From: Rhodomicrobium vannielii ATCC 17100
Lineage (GTDB): Bacteria > Pseudomonadota > Alphaproteobacteria > Rhizobiales > Rhodomicrobiaceae
Assembly (NCBI RefSeq): GCF_000166055.1
Contig: NC_014664.1
Location: 2,697,501-2,761,500, forward strand
Direction of reading: 5' to 3'
DNA length: 64,000 nucleotides
The notes beneath the pieces were generated by a model. The model saw only the letters and a list, made by a program, of their open reading frames with translations. It was not told the DNA's origin and ran no database searches. The translations under genes were made by a program, and so were the position numbers. Below, in pieces: positions 42,546 to 51,900 of the stretch (within the stretch, counting starts at the first letter, position 1; the number at the start of each line of letters is the position of its first letter).

Positions 42546-42916
42546 ATGTCCTTCCCCAACTGTGCCCATCGCTGGCGCGCAGTTGCACAGCCCGCTTCGA
42601 TCAGTCGAACGGATATGGCACGTGCGAGGCTCCAGCTTAAGTAAAAAAGCTAGACGACGCCGATCAATGTCGCAACAACATTTATTTATATTTCGATTAA
42701 TTCTAAAAGTTTAACTTAACCTGGCCTCGTATAAAAGAACTTCGCTGATTTTAATTATTATAAGACTCATTCCATGTGAATACATTTGAGAAATATTCTA
42801 AATATATTCGACACACTCAAGTAAAAACCGAAATCGACTCGATCTTTCGCCTTGCGCGGCCTGTTTCCTTACCCCAACCTTGCGTCGGGCAATTTGGCAC
42901 TTGACTGGGGTATGTT
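42546..42916. other. AT-rich divergent promoter region between hutW and the heme receptor
   Basis: About 370 bases, clearly AT-richer than the surroundings from about 42640 to 42840. It holds the promoters of hutWX (minus) and the heme receptor (plus), with an Irr-type ICE motif at 42786-42802 and a TTCTAAA half-site at 42701-42707. No open frame is supported. Confidence 0.6.
42786..42802. promoter_or_regulatory. Iron control element (Irr/ICE-like box)
   Basis: TTGAGAA-ATA-TTCTAAA matches the ICE consensus TTTAGAA-N3-TTCTAAA of the Irr regulator in Hyphomicrobiales at all but one base. It stands about 115 bases before the heme receptor start and should link expression to heme and iron status. 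Irr itself is not in the window. Confidence 0.6.
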
Positions 42917-45022
42917 ATGACATGGGGCAGTAGAGCGGCTTATGCCGCTGCAGTGGCGCTTTCCGCGTCCACTCTTCTTTCGGCGTCCGCATTTTCGCAA
43001 GATGAAGCGGGACAACGGGTCCAACTGGACGAGATTTCGATCTTCGCGACCCTCAATCCGATCGCGACATTCGACTATCCGGGGCAGGTCGACATAGTCG
43101 ATCGCGACCAGATCCAGACCGAGCAGGCCTCTACGGTAGCCGAGACGCTGAAGAACGTCCCCGGCGTGTTCGTGAATGGCGGCGCGCGCATGAGCGGGCA
43201 GACGCCCAACATTCGCGGCTTTGATGGAGAGGACGTTCTTATCCTGCTCGACGGTGTGCCGCAGACCTTCCAATCGGGGCATGACGGTCGCCTCTTCGTC
43301 GACCCGGACCTCCTGAAGCGCGTTGAAGTGGTCAAGGGTCCGAACTCGTCGCTCTACGGTTCGGGTGCGCTCGGCGGTGTCATCGCAATGACGACGGTCG
43401 ATGCGAGCGACTTTCTTGACGCGGGCGAAACGGCGGGCGCGCGCGTCAAGGTCGGCTTTCAGACGGCGGACGGCCAGCCGATTCTCACGACCACGGGCTT
43501 CGCGCGCACCGAAGACGGCAAGTTCGAAACGCTCGGCAGCTTCACCTATCGGCGCATGGGGTCGATCGAGCTTGGCAACGGCGACGACCTCAGCAACAAG
43601 GACAACATCAAGTCCGCGCTCGCGAAAGGCACGGCGCAGGTAACGCCGGACCTGAAAGCGACCGCGACCTGGGTACACTTTGCCGACGACGGCGTTACTC
43701 CTGCGAACCCGCAGTCCAACGGCGAAGTCAGTTCGTCGAACGCGCTCGTCAAGCGCGGCATCCTGAGCGATACCGTCTCCGGCAAGCTCAGCTACACCCC
43801 CGAAGGCAGTCAGTGGTTCAACGGCAACTTTCTCGCCTACTGGGCACAGAACAAAGTCACGGAGAATTACTACAACAGCACTCGCTATCAGACGCGCGAT
43901 GTCGAAACGGTTGGCGTTAAGGCCGACAACCGCTCGTGGTTCGAGTTGGCCGACTGGCAAACCAAGGTGACGTTCACCTACGGCGTCGACTACCACAAGG
44001 ACAAGCAGAAGGGCGCGGACAGCCTTCCCGTGGGCTACCAATATGGTAACACCATCTCCTCGATCCCGAGCGCCGAAGCCGATTACACCGGCTCTTTTGT
44101 GCAGGCTGAAATCAAGGTGCTTCGCCCCGCATCCCTTCCGGGCGAGCTTACGCTGACCCCGAGCGCGCGCTTCGACGCGTTTTCGATGGAGGCCAGCGGC
44201 GAGGAAGACTTCTCCGACGAGGCGTTCTCGCCGAAGATTGCAGCCGCATACAAGCCGGTGCCGTGGTTCCTGTTGTTCGGCAATTACGGAAGCGCCTTCC
44301 GCGCGCCGGACTACAACGAGCTTTACGCCATGGGCAACCACTTCTGCATGGGCCCGTTCTGCAACACGTTCGTACCCAATCCCGACCTCAAGCCGCAAAC
44401 GGCTGAGACCGGTGAAGTGGGCGCGGGCTTCGAGTTCACCGATGTCGCGGCAAAGGGCGACGCCGTGAAGCTCAAGGGCTCCTACTGGCACATGGACGCG
44501 CGCGACTATATCAATCAGGAAATCGTGGGGGCGGGCGTCGGCGGTAACTCTGATATGGGTTGCTTCACGGGCCAAGGCGGCTGCTACACGCGGTTCTTCA
44601 ACACGGACCACGCCATCTTGTCCGGCGCGGAAATCGCTCTCACCTATGACAGCGCTCGGTTCTTCGGCGGCGTCTCCTGGGCGACGATGACCGGCCGCGA
44701 TGCAGATACCGACGAATACGTCGGTGCGCTCCAGCCCGACAAGGTGATCCTGACCGCCGGCGTAAAGCTGCCGGAATACTGGACTCGCGTCGGCACGCGC
44801 TTCACTTTCGCGGACGAGTTCACAAAAGGCGCCACTCGCGATGCTTATAACCTCGTCGACCTGTTCGCGGTGATCGAGCCGACTGAGGGGCCATTCAAGG
44901 GCCTCCGGGTGGATCTCGGCATCGATAACGTCACCGACGAAGCCTATGAACTGGTCGCCGCAGACGTGTACGAGAAGGGCATCAACTTCAAGGGCGCGGT
45001 GAGCTGGACCGTGAAGTGGTAG
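42917..45022 (+). CDS. hmuR: TonB-dependent outer-membrane heme receptor
   Basis: A protein of 701 residues with a signal peptide (AAYAAAVALSASTLLSASAFSQ), a plug domain (about 35-160; NIRGFDGEDVLILLDGVPQ, RVEVVKGPNSSLYGSGALGGVI) and a 22-strand barrel ending in a terminal aromatic (SWTVKW). The heme-receptor boxes FRAP (in GSAFRAPDYNELYA) and NPDL (in VPNPDLKPQTAETGEVG) flank a conserved-type His in GNHF. This strongly points to heme uptake. It is preceded by an ICE box and followed by a strong terminator, with exbB-exbD-tonB next. No hmuTUV ABC importer is adjacent. Confidence 0.9.
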   Translation: MTWGSRAAYAAAVALSASTLLSASAFSQDEAGQRVQLDEISIFATLNPIATFDYPGQVDIVDRDQIQTEQASTVAETLKNVPGVFVNGGARMSGQTPNIRGFDGEDVLILLDGVPQTFQSGHDGRLFVDPDLLKRVEVVKGPNSSLYGSGALGGVIAMTTVDASDFLDAGETAGARVKVGFQTADGQPILTTTGFARTEDGKFETLGSFTYRRMGSIELGNGDDLSNKDNIKSALAKGTAQVTPDLKATATWVHFADDGVTPANPQSNGEVSSSNALVKRGILSDTVSGKLSYTPEGSQWFNGNFLAYWAQNKVTENYYNSTRYQTRDVETVGVKADNRSWFELADWQTKVTFTYGVDYHKDKQKGADSLPVGYQYGNTISSIPSAEADYTGSFVQAEIKVLRPASLPGELTLTPSARFDAFSMEASGEEDFSDEAFSPKIAAAYKPVPWFLLFGNYGSAFRAPDYNELYAMGNHFCMGPFCNTFVPNPDLKPQTAETGEVGAGFEFTDVAAKGDAVKLKGSYWHMDARDYINQEIVGAGVGGNSDMGCFTGQGGCYTRFFNTDHAILSGAEIALTYDSARFFGGVSWATMTGRDADTDEYVGALQPDKVILTAGVKLPEYWTRVGTRFTFADEFTKGATRDAYNLVDLFAVIEPTEGPFKGLRVDLGIDNVTDEAYELVAADVYEKGINFKGAVSWTVKW

Positions 45023-45054
45023 CCATCCGCGAGCAACGATTCACATGAATTAGA

Positions 45055-45083
45055 CCCGGCGGGCCATCCGCCGGGTTTTGTTT
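45055..45083 (+). terminator. Rho-independent terminator of the heme receptor gene
   Basis: CCCGGCGG (45055-45062) pairs perfectly with CCGCCGGG (45068-45075) around a five-base loop and is followed by ttttgtttt. It lies about 35 bases after the stop codon. Confidence 0.92.
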
Positions 45084-45150
45084 TGCAAGGTTTTATTCTC
45101 GCGGACTTATATAATGCTCTCCGCATACTCACCGCTTTCAAACAAAACCT

Positions 45151-45171
45151 ATAATAGTTATAAACTATTAT
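45151..45171. promoter_or_regulatory. Perfect 9-bp palindrome upstream of exbB
   Basis: ATAATAGTT and AACTATTAT are perfect inverted repeats around a three-base centre (ATA), in an AT-rich stretch about 120 bases before exbB. The size and the three-base spacer resemble Irr/Fur-type iron operators, although the bases differ from the ICE consensus. A regulator binding site is likely; its identity is inference. Confidence 0.5.
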
Positions 45172-45288
45172 TATTGCTTGTCTTTGCTAGCCGGACTATT
45201 GTTTTCGAGCGCGCAGGACACTGTCGACGGATGAATGCTGTGAAGACCGTCCCGCGCCAAGCCTATCTCATGACATGAGGGAGAACGG

Positions 45289-46224
45289 ATGCAGTCGGAG
45301 GCCACGCCGCGGCGTCTGAATACCGTAAGCCGGATGATCGCCGTCGGGGCGATGCTTCTGATCGCAGCGAGTCCCGCTTTTGCACAGGATGAGGCACAGC
45401 AGCAGCCGCAAACGACGCAACTCGATGCGGGGCCAGTCGCCGAAGCACAAGCGCCCCTCGCGACGCCTGAAAGCGATCCGCTTCCGCTCCCGCCGGGCGA
45501 CAAGCCGACGAGCAAGCAGCTTCCGCACGAACTGTCCCCGCTGGGAATGTTCCATGCCGCCGACGTCGTCGTGAAAACAGTGATGATCGCGCTCATGCTG
45601 GCCTCATTTCTCACATGGACGGTGTTCTTCGCGAAGACGGCGGAGCTCTGGGCGGCGCGGCGGGGATTGAAGGCGGCGATCATGAGCATCGATAGCGCGC
45701 CAAGCCTCGACGCGGCAGCGGAGGCGGTTGCGCAAACCAAAGGGCCGGGCGCGGTGGCCGTCGCGGAGGCCGTTCGCGAGGTTCAGCGCTCCAGAACGCT
45801 CGGCAATCCCGACAAGGACGGCGTCAAGGAGCGCGTCGCATCCAGGCTTTCTCGCGCTGAGGCGCGCGCGAGCCGTCACGTCATGGTCGGGATCGGCATA
45901 GTGGCCACAATCGGCTCGGTTGCGCCGTTCGTCGGATTGTTCGGCACCGTCTGGGGCATCATGAACGCCTTCATCGGCATTTCGAAAGCCCAAACCACGA
46001 ACCTTGCCGTGGTCGCGCCCGGCATCGCCGAAGCACTCCTCGCCACCGCGCTCGGCCTCGTCGCCGCGATCCCGGCTGTGGTCGTTTATAACGCCTTCGC
46101 GCGGCAAATCACCGACTACCGCCAGCTTCTCGCCGATGCTTCGGCCGCAGTCGAAAGGCTCGTGAGCTTCGATTTGGATGCAAGATGCACGGCCCGGCCT
46201 CGCATCAAGGCGGCGGCGGAGTAG
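45289..46224 (+). CDS. exbB: TonB-system energizer ExbB
   Basis: A protein of 311 residues. An N-terminal signal-like segment and a periplasmic Gln/Pro-rich extension (about 30-85) precede the ExbB core: first helix VVVKTVMIALMLASFLTWTVFF, a cytoplasmic domain, and helices GIGIVATIGSVAPFVGLFGTVWGIM and GIAEALLATALGLVAAIPAVVVYN. It forms with ExbD the proton channel that drives TonB. AGGGAG precedes the ATG at 45289. The long N-terminal extension is typical of the alphaproteobacterial form. The operon exbB-exbD-tonB follows the heme receptor. Confidence 0.93.
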   Translation: MQSEATPRRLNTVSRMIAVGAMLLIAASPAFAQDEAQQQPQTTQLDAGPVAEAQAPLATPESDPLPLPPGDKPTSKQLPHELSPLGMFHAADVVVKTVMIALMLASFLTWTVFFAKTAELWAARRGLKAAIMSIDSAPSLDAAAEAVAQTKGPGAVAVAEAVREVQRSRTLGNPDKDGVKERVASRLSRAEARASRHVMVGIGIVATIGSVAPFVGLFGTVWGIMNAFIGISKAQTTNLAVVAPGIAEALLATALGLVAAIPAVVVYNAFARQITDYRQLLADASAAVERLVSFDLDARCTARPRIKAAAE

Positions 46225-46228
46225 CGCG

Positions 46229-46681
46229 ATGGCCGGTAGTTTTAAGCGGGAGCCGAGCGACGCCGTCGAGGAAAGCCACGAGATCAACGTCACGCCGCTG
46301 ATCGACGTGATGCTGGTGTTGCTCATCATCTTCATGGTCGCCGCGCCGCTTTCCACGGTGGATGTGCCGGTCGATCTTCCGACATCGAACGCGCAACCCA
46401 GGCCGCGCCCGGCCGAGCCGCTCTTCATCACGGTCAAGGCCGACCTAACGCTCGCAATTGGCAACGATCCAGTCCCGCGCGAGGCGATCAAGGCCGCGCT
46501 CGACGCCAGGACGAAGGGCGACACCGAGCAGCGCGTCTTCGTGCGCGCGGACAGGAGCGTCGATTACGGCTCGCTGATGGACTCGATGAACCTTCTGCGA
46601 AGCGCGGGCTATCTGAAAATCGGGCTCGTCGGACTAGAGGCCGCGCCGCAGGCTGGCGCAGCGGCGGTGGGGAAGCCATGA
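46229..46681 (+). CDS. exbD: TonB-system component ExbD
   Basis: A protein of 150 residues with a single N-terminal membrane helix, HEINVTPLIDVMLVLLIIFMVAAPL, carrying the essential Asp in PLIDVML, then a periplasmic domain (FVRADRSVDYGSLMDSMNLLRSAGYLKIGLV). The ATG at 46229 lies four bases after the exbB stop. The gene overlaps tonB by four bases (46678-46681). Confidence 0.93.
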   Translation: MAGSFKREPSDAVEESHEINVTPLIDVMLVLLIIFMVAAPLSTVDVPVDLPTSNAQPRPRPAEPLFITVKADLTLAIGNDPVPREAIKAALDARTKGDTEQRVFVRADRSVDYGSLMDSMNLLRSAGYLKIGLVGLEAAPQAGAAAVGKP

Positions 46682-47493
46682 CCACAGCGGATTGGGGCTT
46701 CGACGCGACTGGCGGCATGGATGAGGGGCGGCGCGATGCGGTGCGCTGGACTGCTGCCGCCGCCGCAGCAGCAGCGCTCTATGCTGGTGTGACCGTTGCC
46801 ATCCTCTTGCAGCCTGAAGACGCGGCGCCCGCATTGATCGATCCCGCTGGCGCGGTCATGGTCGAGCTTTCCCCGATCGTGGCCGCCCCTGATACGCCGA
46901 TGCGCGATGTCGCAACGGGCGCAGAATCGGAAGCTTCGCCCGAACAGGAGGTCAGCGAGCCGAAGCCGAAAGAAAATCAATTGCAGGAAGAAGAAACCAA
47001 GCTTCCCGAGTTCGACAAAGCGGAAGCTATCATCGAGCAGGCGCGGCCGGAGCCTCAACCCGAGAAGCCGGTCGAAAAGAAGCCCGTTGAAAAGAAGCCG
47101 GAGGAGCAGAAGCCGCAGCGGCAAAAATCGACCGCGCGCGCCGCAGCTGCGCCCCGCCCGAACAAGGCCAGACATGCAGCCTTTAACGCCGCACCGTCCG
47201 CAGGCGTCTCTTCTTCGGCCTCCGCCGCCTCGTGGCGCAGTGCGGTCGTCGGCCACCTCAACCGCCACAAGCGCCATCCGGGCGGCGCATCGAACGGTAC
47301 GGCGTCAGTCGCGTTCGCCATCGACCGGCAAGGCCGCGTACTCTGGGCGCGTCTCACCCGGTCGTCCGGCAGCTCCCAGCTCGACGCGGAGGCTGTCTCT
47401 CTCGCGAGGCGCGCGTCTCCCGTGCCCGCGCCACCTGCGGAAATGGCGCGAGGAACGATCACACTCTCGGTTCCGCTCCGTTTCACGCGCTGA
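46678..47493 (+). CDS. tonB: TonB
   Basis: A protein of 271 residues. A membrane helix near the N-terminus (WTAAAAAAAALYAGVTVAILL) is followed by a Glu/Pro/Lys-rich periplasmic spacer (about 85-155; repeats of EKPVEKKP) and the C-terminal TonB domain with WRSAVVGHLNRHKRHPGGA, VAFAIDRQGRVLWARLTRSSGSSQLDAEAV. It transmits energy from ExbBD to the heme receptor. It starts within the exbD end (ATGA overlap) and ends convergently with the ArsR-type gene. Confidence 0.93.
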   Translation: MTTADWGFDATGGMDEGRRDAVRWTAAAAAAAALYAGVTVAILLQPEDAAPALIDPAGAVMVELSPIVAAPDTPMRDVATGAESEASPEQEVSEPKPKENQLQEEETKLPEFDKAEAIIEQARPEPQPEKPVEKKPVEKKPEEQKPQRQKSTARAAAAPRPNKARHAAFNAAPSAGVSSSASAASWRSAVVGHLNRHKRHPGGASNGTASVAFAIDRQGRVLWARLTRSSGSSQLDAEAVSLARRASPVPAPPAEMARGTITLSVPLRFTR

Positions 47494-47521
47494 CCCGTGG
47501 AACGGCCGGGAGCGCTCGACC

Positions 47522-47833
47522 TTATCGGCCTTGACCCACCCCAGGACAAAAAAGGCCATGCAACAGCTCCACCAACTGCCGAGCGGGCTCGCTCGCGATG
47601 GAATAGAACACCGTCTGCCCCTCGCGCCGTGTTGCCACGAGCCGGTCTTTCCTTAGCAGCGCGAGATGTTGCGAAACGGTCGACTCCCGCGTCTGAAGGA
47701 GGGCCGCCAACTGGCCGACCGACTTTTCGCCATCGATGAGATGGCACATGATGAGAAGTCGCGAACGGTGGCCGAGCGATTGCAGCAGCTCGCTTGCGGC
47801 GTCGGCCGCCTTTTCCATGTCGTCAGCCAGCAT
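47522..47833 (-). CDS. ArsR-family repressor of the SqrR/BigR (persulfide-sensing) type
   Basis: A protein of 103 residues with a winged helix (LGHRSRLLIMCHLIDGEKSVGQLAALLQTRESTVSQHLALLRKDRLVATRREGQTVFYSI). It has two cysteines, Cys30 at the end of the first recognition segment and Cys96 near the C-terminus (FCPG). Their spacing of 66 residues equals that of the sulfide-sensing cysteines in BigR and SqrR, and no metal-type CxC is present. The start at 47833 is by family alignment; an ATG at 47818 is possible. It is divergent from an RND efflux operon, which it probably represses. Confidence 0.75.
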   Translation of the reverse strand: MLADDMEKAADAASELLQSLGHRSRLLIMCHLIDGEKSVGQLAALLQTRESTVSQHLALLRKDRLVATRREGQTVFYSIASEPARQLVELLHGLFCPGVGQGR

Positions 47834-47860
47834 GATCCCTTTTCCGTTATCTTCGTATAT

Positions 47861-47872
47861 TCGTAGATACGA
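47861..47872. promoter_or_regulatory. Candidate operator of the ArsR-type repressor
   Basis: TCGTAGATACGA is an inverted repeat (TCGTA/TACGA around GA) inside the divergent promoter region of the repressor and the RND operon. An ATTC directly at 47859-47862 is reminiscent of the first half of the SqrR site, but the second half is degenerate. The assignment rests on symmetry and position. Confidence 0.4.
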
Positions 47873-47954
47873 CGTATTGCAATAATAGCACGCCGCGATT
47901 AAGCTTTCCAGCAACGAAGAAAGCCGCCACGACGGCGACGCTGACGAGGTTTCG

Positions 47955-48983
47955 ATGAAACAACACTCTCCGCATGGAACGCCGCAGCGCGGGGCGGCGC
48001 TGTTCGCGCTCCTCGCCGTGTTGAGCGCGGTTGCCGCGCCTTCCCGCGCCGCCGATACGTTCGACGTCGGCGCGCGCGAGATCGACGACCTGAAGGCCGT
48101 CTATGCAACGGTACGCTCCACCGACGAGGTGGCCGCGCGCGTGCGCACTGGTGGCACTGTGGCTTCGCTCTCGATCCAGCGCGGCAGCGAGGTCAAGACG
48201 GGCGATGTCATCGCAACGGTAACGGACCAGAAGCTCGCGCTCCGCATCAAGTCGCTCGATGCGCAGATCGTGGGGCTTCGGTCGCGTGCCGAGACGGCGA
48301 AGGCCGAGGCTGCGCGTCAGGAGCAACTTGCGCAGCGCGGCTTCGCGGCCGGAGCAAAGCTCGACGAGGCGCGCGCGGTTTCCGAGGTTGCGGCGAACGC
48401 GCTCAAATCCGCCGAAGCCGAGCGCAGCGTGCTCATGAAACAGGTCGAGGAAGGCGAGGTGCTGGCACCCGCGCAGGGGCGTGTGCTTACGCTGCCCGTG
48501 ACAGTCGGCGCTGTGGTGATGCCCGGCGAGACCATCGCCAAGATCGCGGCCAACGCTTATGTGCTGCGCCTTGAACTGCCCGAGCGGCACGCGCGCTTCA
48601 TGAAAAAAGGCGATCCGGTGCTTGTCGGCGGTCGCGAGCTTTCGGGCGACGACCTTCCCACCGCCAAAGGTACGATCACGCTCGTCTACCCCGAGCTTCA
48701 GGACGGGCGCGTGATCGCCGATGCGGCGGCCGATGGCCTCGGCAAATATTTCGTGGGCGAGCGCGTGCTGACGTGGATTTCGGCGGGCAAGAGGCCTTCT
48801 ATCGTGGTGCCGCCTGCCTTTTTGTTCCGCCGCTTCGGGCTCGATTATGCCCGTGTGGCGCATGGCGATGGCGCAGTCGATGTCGTAGTACAGCCGGGCC
48901 ATCGCGCGCTGCTTGACGGCGGCGGCGAAGGCGTGGAAGTGCTCGCGGGGCTGAACCCCGGCGACAGGCTGGTGCGGCCATGA
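47955..48983 (+). CDS. RND efflux periplasmic adaptor (membrane fusion protein)
   Basis: A protein of 342 residues with a signal peptide (ALFALLAVLSAVAAPSRA) and the adaptor layout: lipoyl halves GGTVASLSIQRGSEVKTGDVIATV and VLAPAQGRVLTLPVTVGAVVMPGETIAKI, with a coiled-coil hairpin between (about 85-155), then beta-barrel and membrane-proximal domains. It bridges the RND pump and an outer-membrane channel; no TolC gene is in the window. Its stop overlaps the pump start by four bases. The gene is divergent from the ArsR-type repressor. Confidence 0.88.
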   Translation: MKQHSPHGTPQRGAALFALLAVLSAVAAPSRAADTFDVGAREIDDLKAVYATVRSTDEVAARVRTGGTVASLSIQRGSEVKTGDVIATVTDQKLALRIKSLDAQIVGLRSRAETAKAEAARQEQLAQRGFAAGAKLDEARAVSEVAANALKSAEAERSVLMKQVEEGEVLAPAQGRVLTLPVTVGAVVMPGETIAKIAANAYVLRLELPERHARFMKKGDPVLVGGRELSGDDLPTAKGTITLVYPELQDGRVIADAAADGLGKYFVGERVLTWISAGKRPSIVVPPAFLFRRFGLDYARVAHGDGAVDVVVQPGHRALLDGGGEGVEVLAGLNPGDRLVRP

Positions 48984-51900
48984 CGAGCAGCAATAGCACG
49001 CGCGATCCGAGCGATCCGAAGCATGTCAGGCTCGGTATTTCGGGCTATCTCACACGCGCCTTCATCAACTCGAAGCTGACGCCGCTCATCCTCCTTGCGG
49101 CGCTCACGCTCGGCACACTGGCGCTTGTGGCGCTCCCGCGCGAGGAGGAGCCGCAGATCTCCGTGCCGATGGTCGATATCCAGGTGCGCGCGGACGGTCT
49201 CAAGGCGCAGGACGCCGAGCGCCTCGTTACCGAGCCGCTCGAAACCATCGTGAAGGCCATCAACGGCGTCGAGCACGTTTACAGCCAGACCTATGACGAC
49301 CGCGTGGTTGTGACGGCTCGCTTCCTCGTCGGCACGAAGGCGGACGAAGCGATTCTGCGCGTGCACGAGAAGGTGAGGGCGAACCTCGACCGCATCCCGG
49401 TCGGCATCCCCGAGCCGCTGATCGTCGGGCGCGGCATCGACGACGTGGCCATCATGGTGCTGACGCTCTCGCCGACGCCGGAGGCTGCGCCGCGCTGGAC
49501 GGAGATGGCGCTCTATCATCTCGCCGAGAACCTGCGCATCGAACTCGCCAAGGTGGACGAAGTCGGCCTCACCTATCTCTCGGGCGGCCGGCCGGACCAG
49601 ATCCGCATCGAGCCCGACCCCGAGCGCCTGTCGCTCTATGGCGTGACGCTTGCGCAGCTCATCGACAAGGTGAAGTCGGCGAACCGCTCGTTCGTGGCCG
49701 GGCAAACGCGTGACGGTGGCCGGGCGGTGCCGGTGGTTGCGGGCCAGACGCTGGCCGGCGTGCCGGATGTGGGGCTGCTTCTGCTGACAACGCGCGATGG
49801 TCGCCCTGTCTATGTCCGCGACGTGGCGAAGGTCGTGGTAGACGGCAAGCCAGTCGAAGCGCGCTCGTGGCATTACGCGAAGACGGCGGACGGCAAGCTC
49901 GAACGGGTGCCGGCCGTTTCCATCGCCATCGCCAAGCGCGCCGGTGCGAATGCCGTGGTCATCGCGGAGCGGCTCGAAAAGAAGCTCGTCGCGCTGAAAG
50001 GCTCGGCCCTGCCGCCCGGCATCGACGTGAACATCACGCGCAACTACGGCGCAACGGCGAGCGACAAGGCCGACGAACTGCTGTTCCATCTCGGGCTCGC
50101 GACCGTCTCCATCGTGCTGCTCATCGTGTTCGCCATCGGCTGGCGCGAGGGGCTTGTCGTGCTCGTGGTCATCCCGACGACGATCCTGCTGACGATGTTC
50201 GCGTCGTGGATCATGGGCTATACCATCAACCGCGTGAGCCTGTTCGCGCTGATCTTCTCCATCGGTATTCTGGTGGATGACGCCATCGTGGTAATCGAGA
50301 ACATCGCGCGGCACTGGGCGATGCGCGACGGACGAAACCGCATGACGGCGGCCATCGAGGCCGTGGCGGAGGTCGGCAATCCCACCATCATCGCGACGCT
50401 GACGGTGGTGGTCGCGCTCCTGCCGATGCTCTTCGTTTCGGGGTTGATGGGGCCGTATATGAGCCCGATCCCGGCGAATGCATCGGCCGCGATGGTGTTC
50501 TCGTTCTTTGTCGCGGTGATGGTGACACCGTGGCTGATGATGCGCATCGCGGGCCGCGCGCCGCTGCATGGCGACGACAGCCACGGGGTTGGCGTACGGC
50601 AGGGTTTCCTGGCGCGCGCCTATCTTTCCGCAGCCCGGCCGATCCTGAAAACGCGCGGCCGCTCCCTCGGCTTCCTCGTCGCTGTCGGCGTGGCGACAAT
50701 CGCGGCCTGCTCGCTGTTCTATTTCAAGGCCGTGAGCGTGAAGCTCCTGCCGTTTGACAACAAGTCGGAGGTGCAGGTGGTGCTCGACCTGCCGGAAGGC
50801 TCGTCGCTCGAAGATACGGACCGCGCGCTGGCCGACGCGGCTCGGCGCCTTGCATCGCTTCCCGAGCTTGAGACGATCCAGGCCAATGCGGGCAGCGCCG
50901 CGCCGTTCAACTTCAACGGCCTCGTGCGCCATTATTATCTGCGGGCCGCGCCGGAACTGGGCGACCTTCAGGTGAACCTCACGCACCGCGACGAGCGCGA
51001 CCGCACGAGCCACCAGATCGCGCTCGACATACGCGAGCGACTCGCGGGCCTCCCCTTGCCGCAAGGTTCGGCGCTGAAAGTGGTCGAGGTGCCACCCGGA
51101 CCGCCGGTCATGGCGACGCTGCTTGCCGAAGTCTACGGCCCCACGCCGGAGGCGCGGCGCGAGACGGCGACGAAGCTGAAGGAGCTGTTCAAGAGCGTGC
51201 CGTTCATCGTGGACGTGGACGACAGCTTCGGCACGCCGTCCGAGCGGCTGCGCGTCGCCATCGATCAGGACAAGCTCGAATTTTTCCACGTCGAGCAAAA
51301 GGATGTCTATGACACGGTGCAGGCCTATCTGTCGGGCGTGACCGTCGGCTATTCGCATCGCGGCGAGGGGCGGCATCCGGTCGAGATCGCGGTGGCGCTG
51401 CCGAAACGCGACCTCGCCATCGACCAGCATACGCTGTCGACGCCCGTGCCCGCGAACGCCATTCCCGGCAATCGTAGCGTGGTCGAACTCGGCGATGTGG
51501 TACGGCTTGAGCGCGAGCGCGCGTCGTTCCCGATCTTCCGTCACAACAGCAGACCGGCGGAGATGGTTTCGGCGGATCTCGCGGGCAAGTTCGAGGCGCC
51601 GATTTACGGTATGCTCGCCGTGCGGGACGCCATCGACCGCGCCGATTGGGGGCCGGGGCAAAAGCCGGTCATCGCGCTTCACGGCCAGCCTGATGACGAG
51701 ACGAAGCCGACGCTTCTTTGGGACGGCGAGTGGGAAGTGACCTACGTCACCTTCCGCGACATGGGGGCGGCTTTCGGCATCGCGATCCTCGGGATCTACT
51801 TCATCGTGGTGGGGCAGTTCGGCTCGTTCAAGCTGCCCCTCGTAATCCTGACGCCCGTGCCGCTGACGCTGATCGGCATCGTGATCGGCCACTGGATGTT

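Noticed and set aside
48845-51892. Open frame of about 1000 codons on the minus strand opposite the RND pump
   Set aside because: It is a shadow of the GC-rich RND gene: composition is dominated by His, Arg and Asp, it has no family motifs, and the plus-strand pump is complete and unmistakable.
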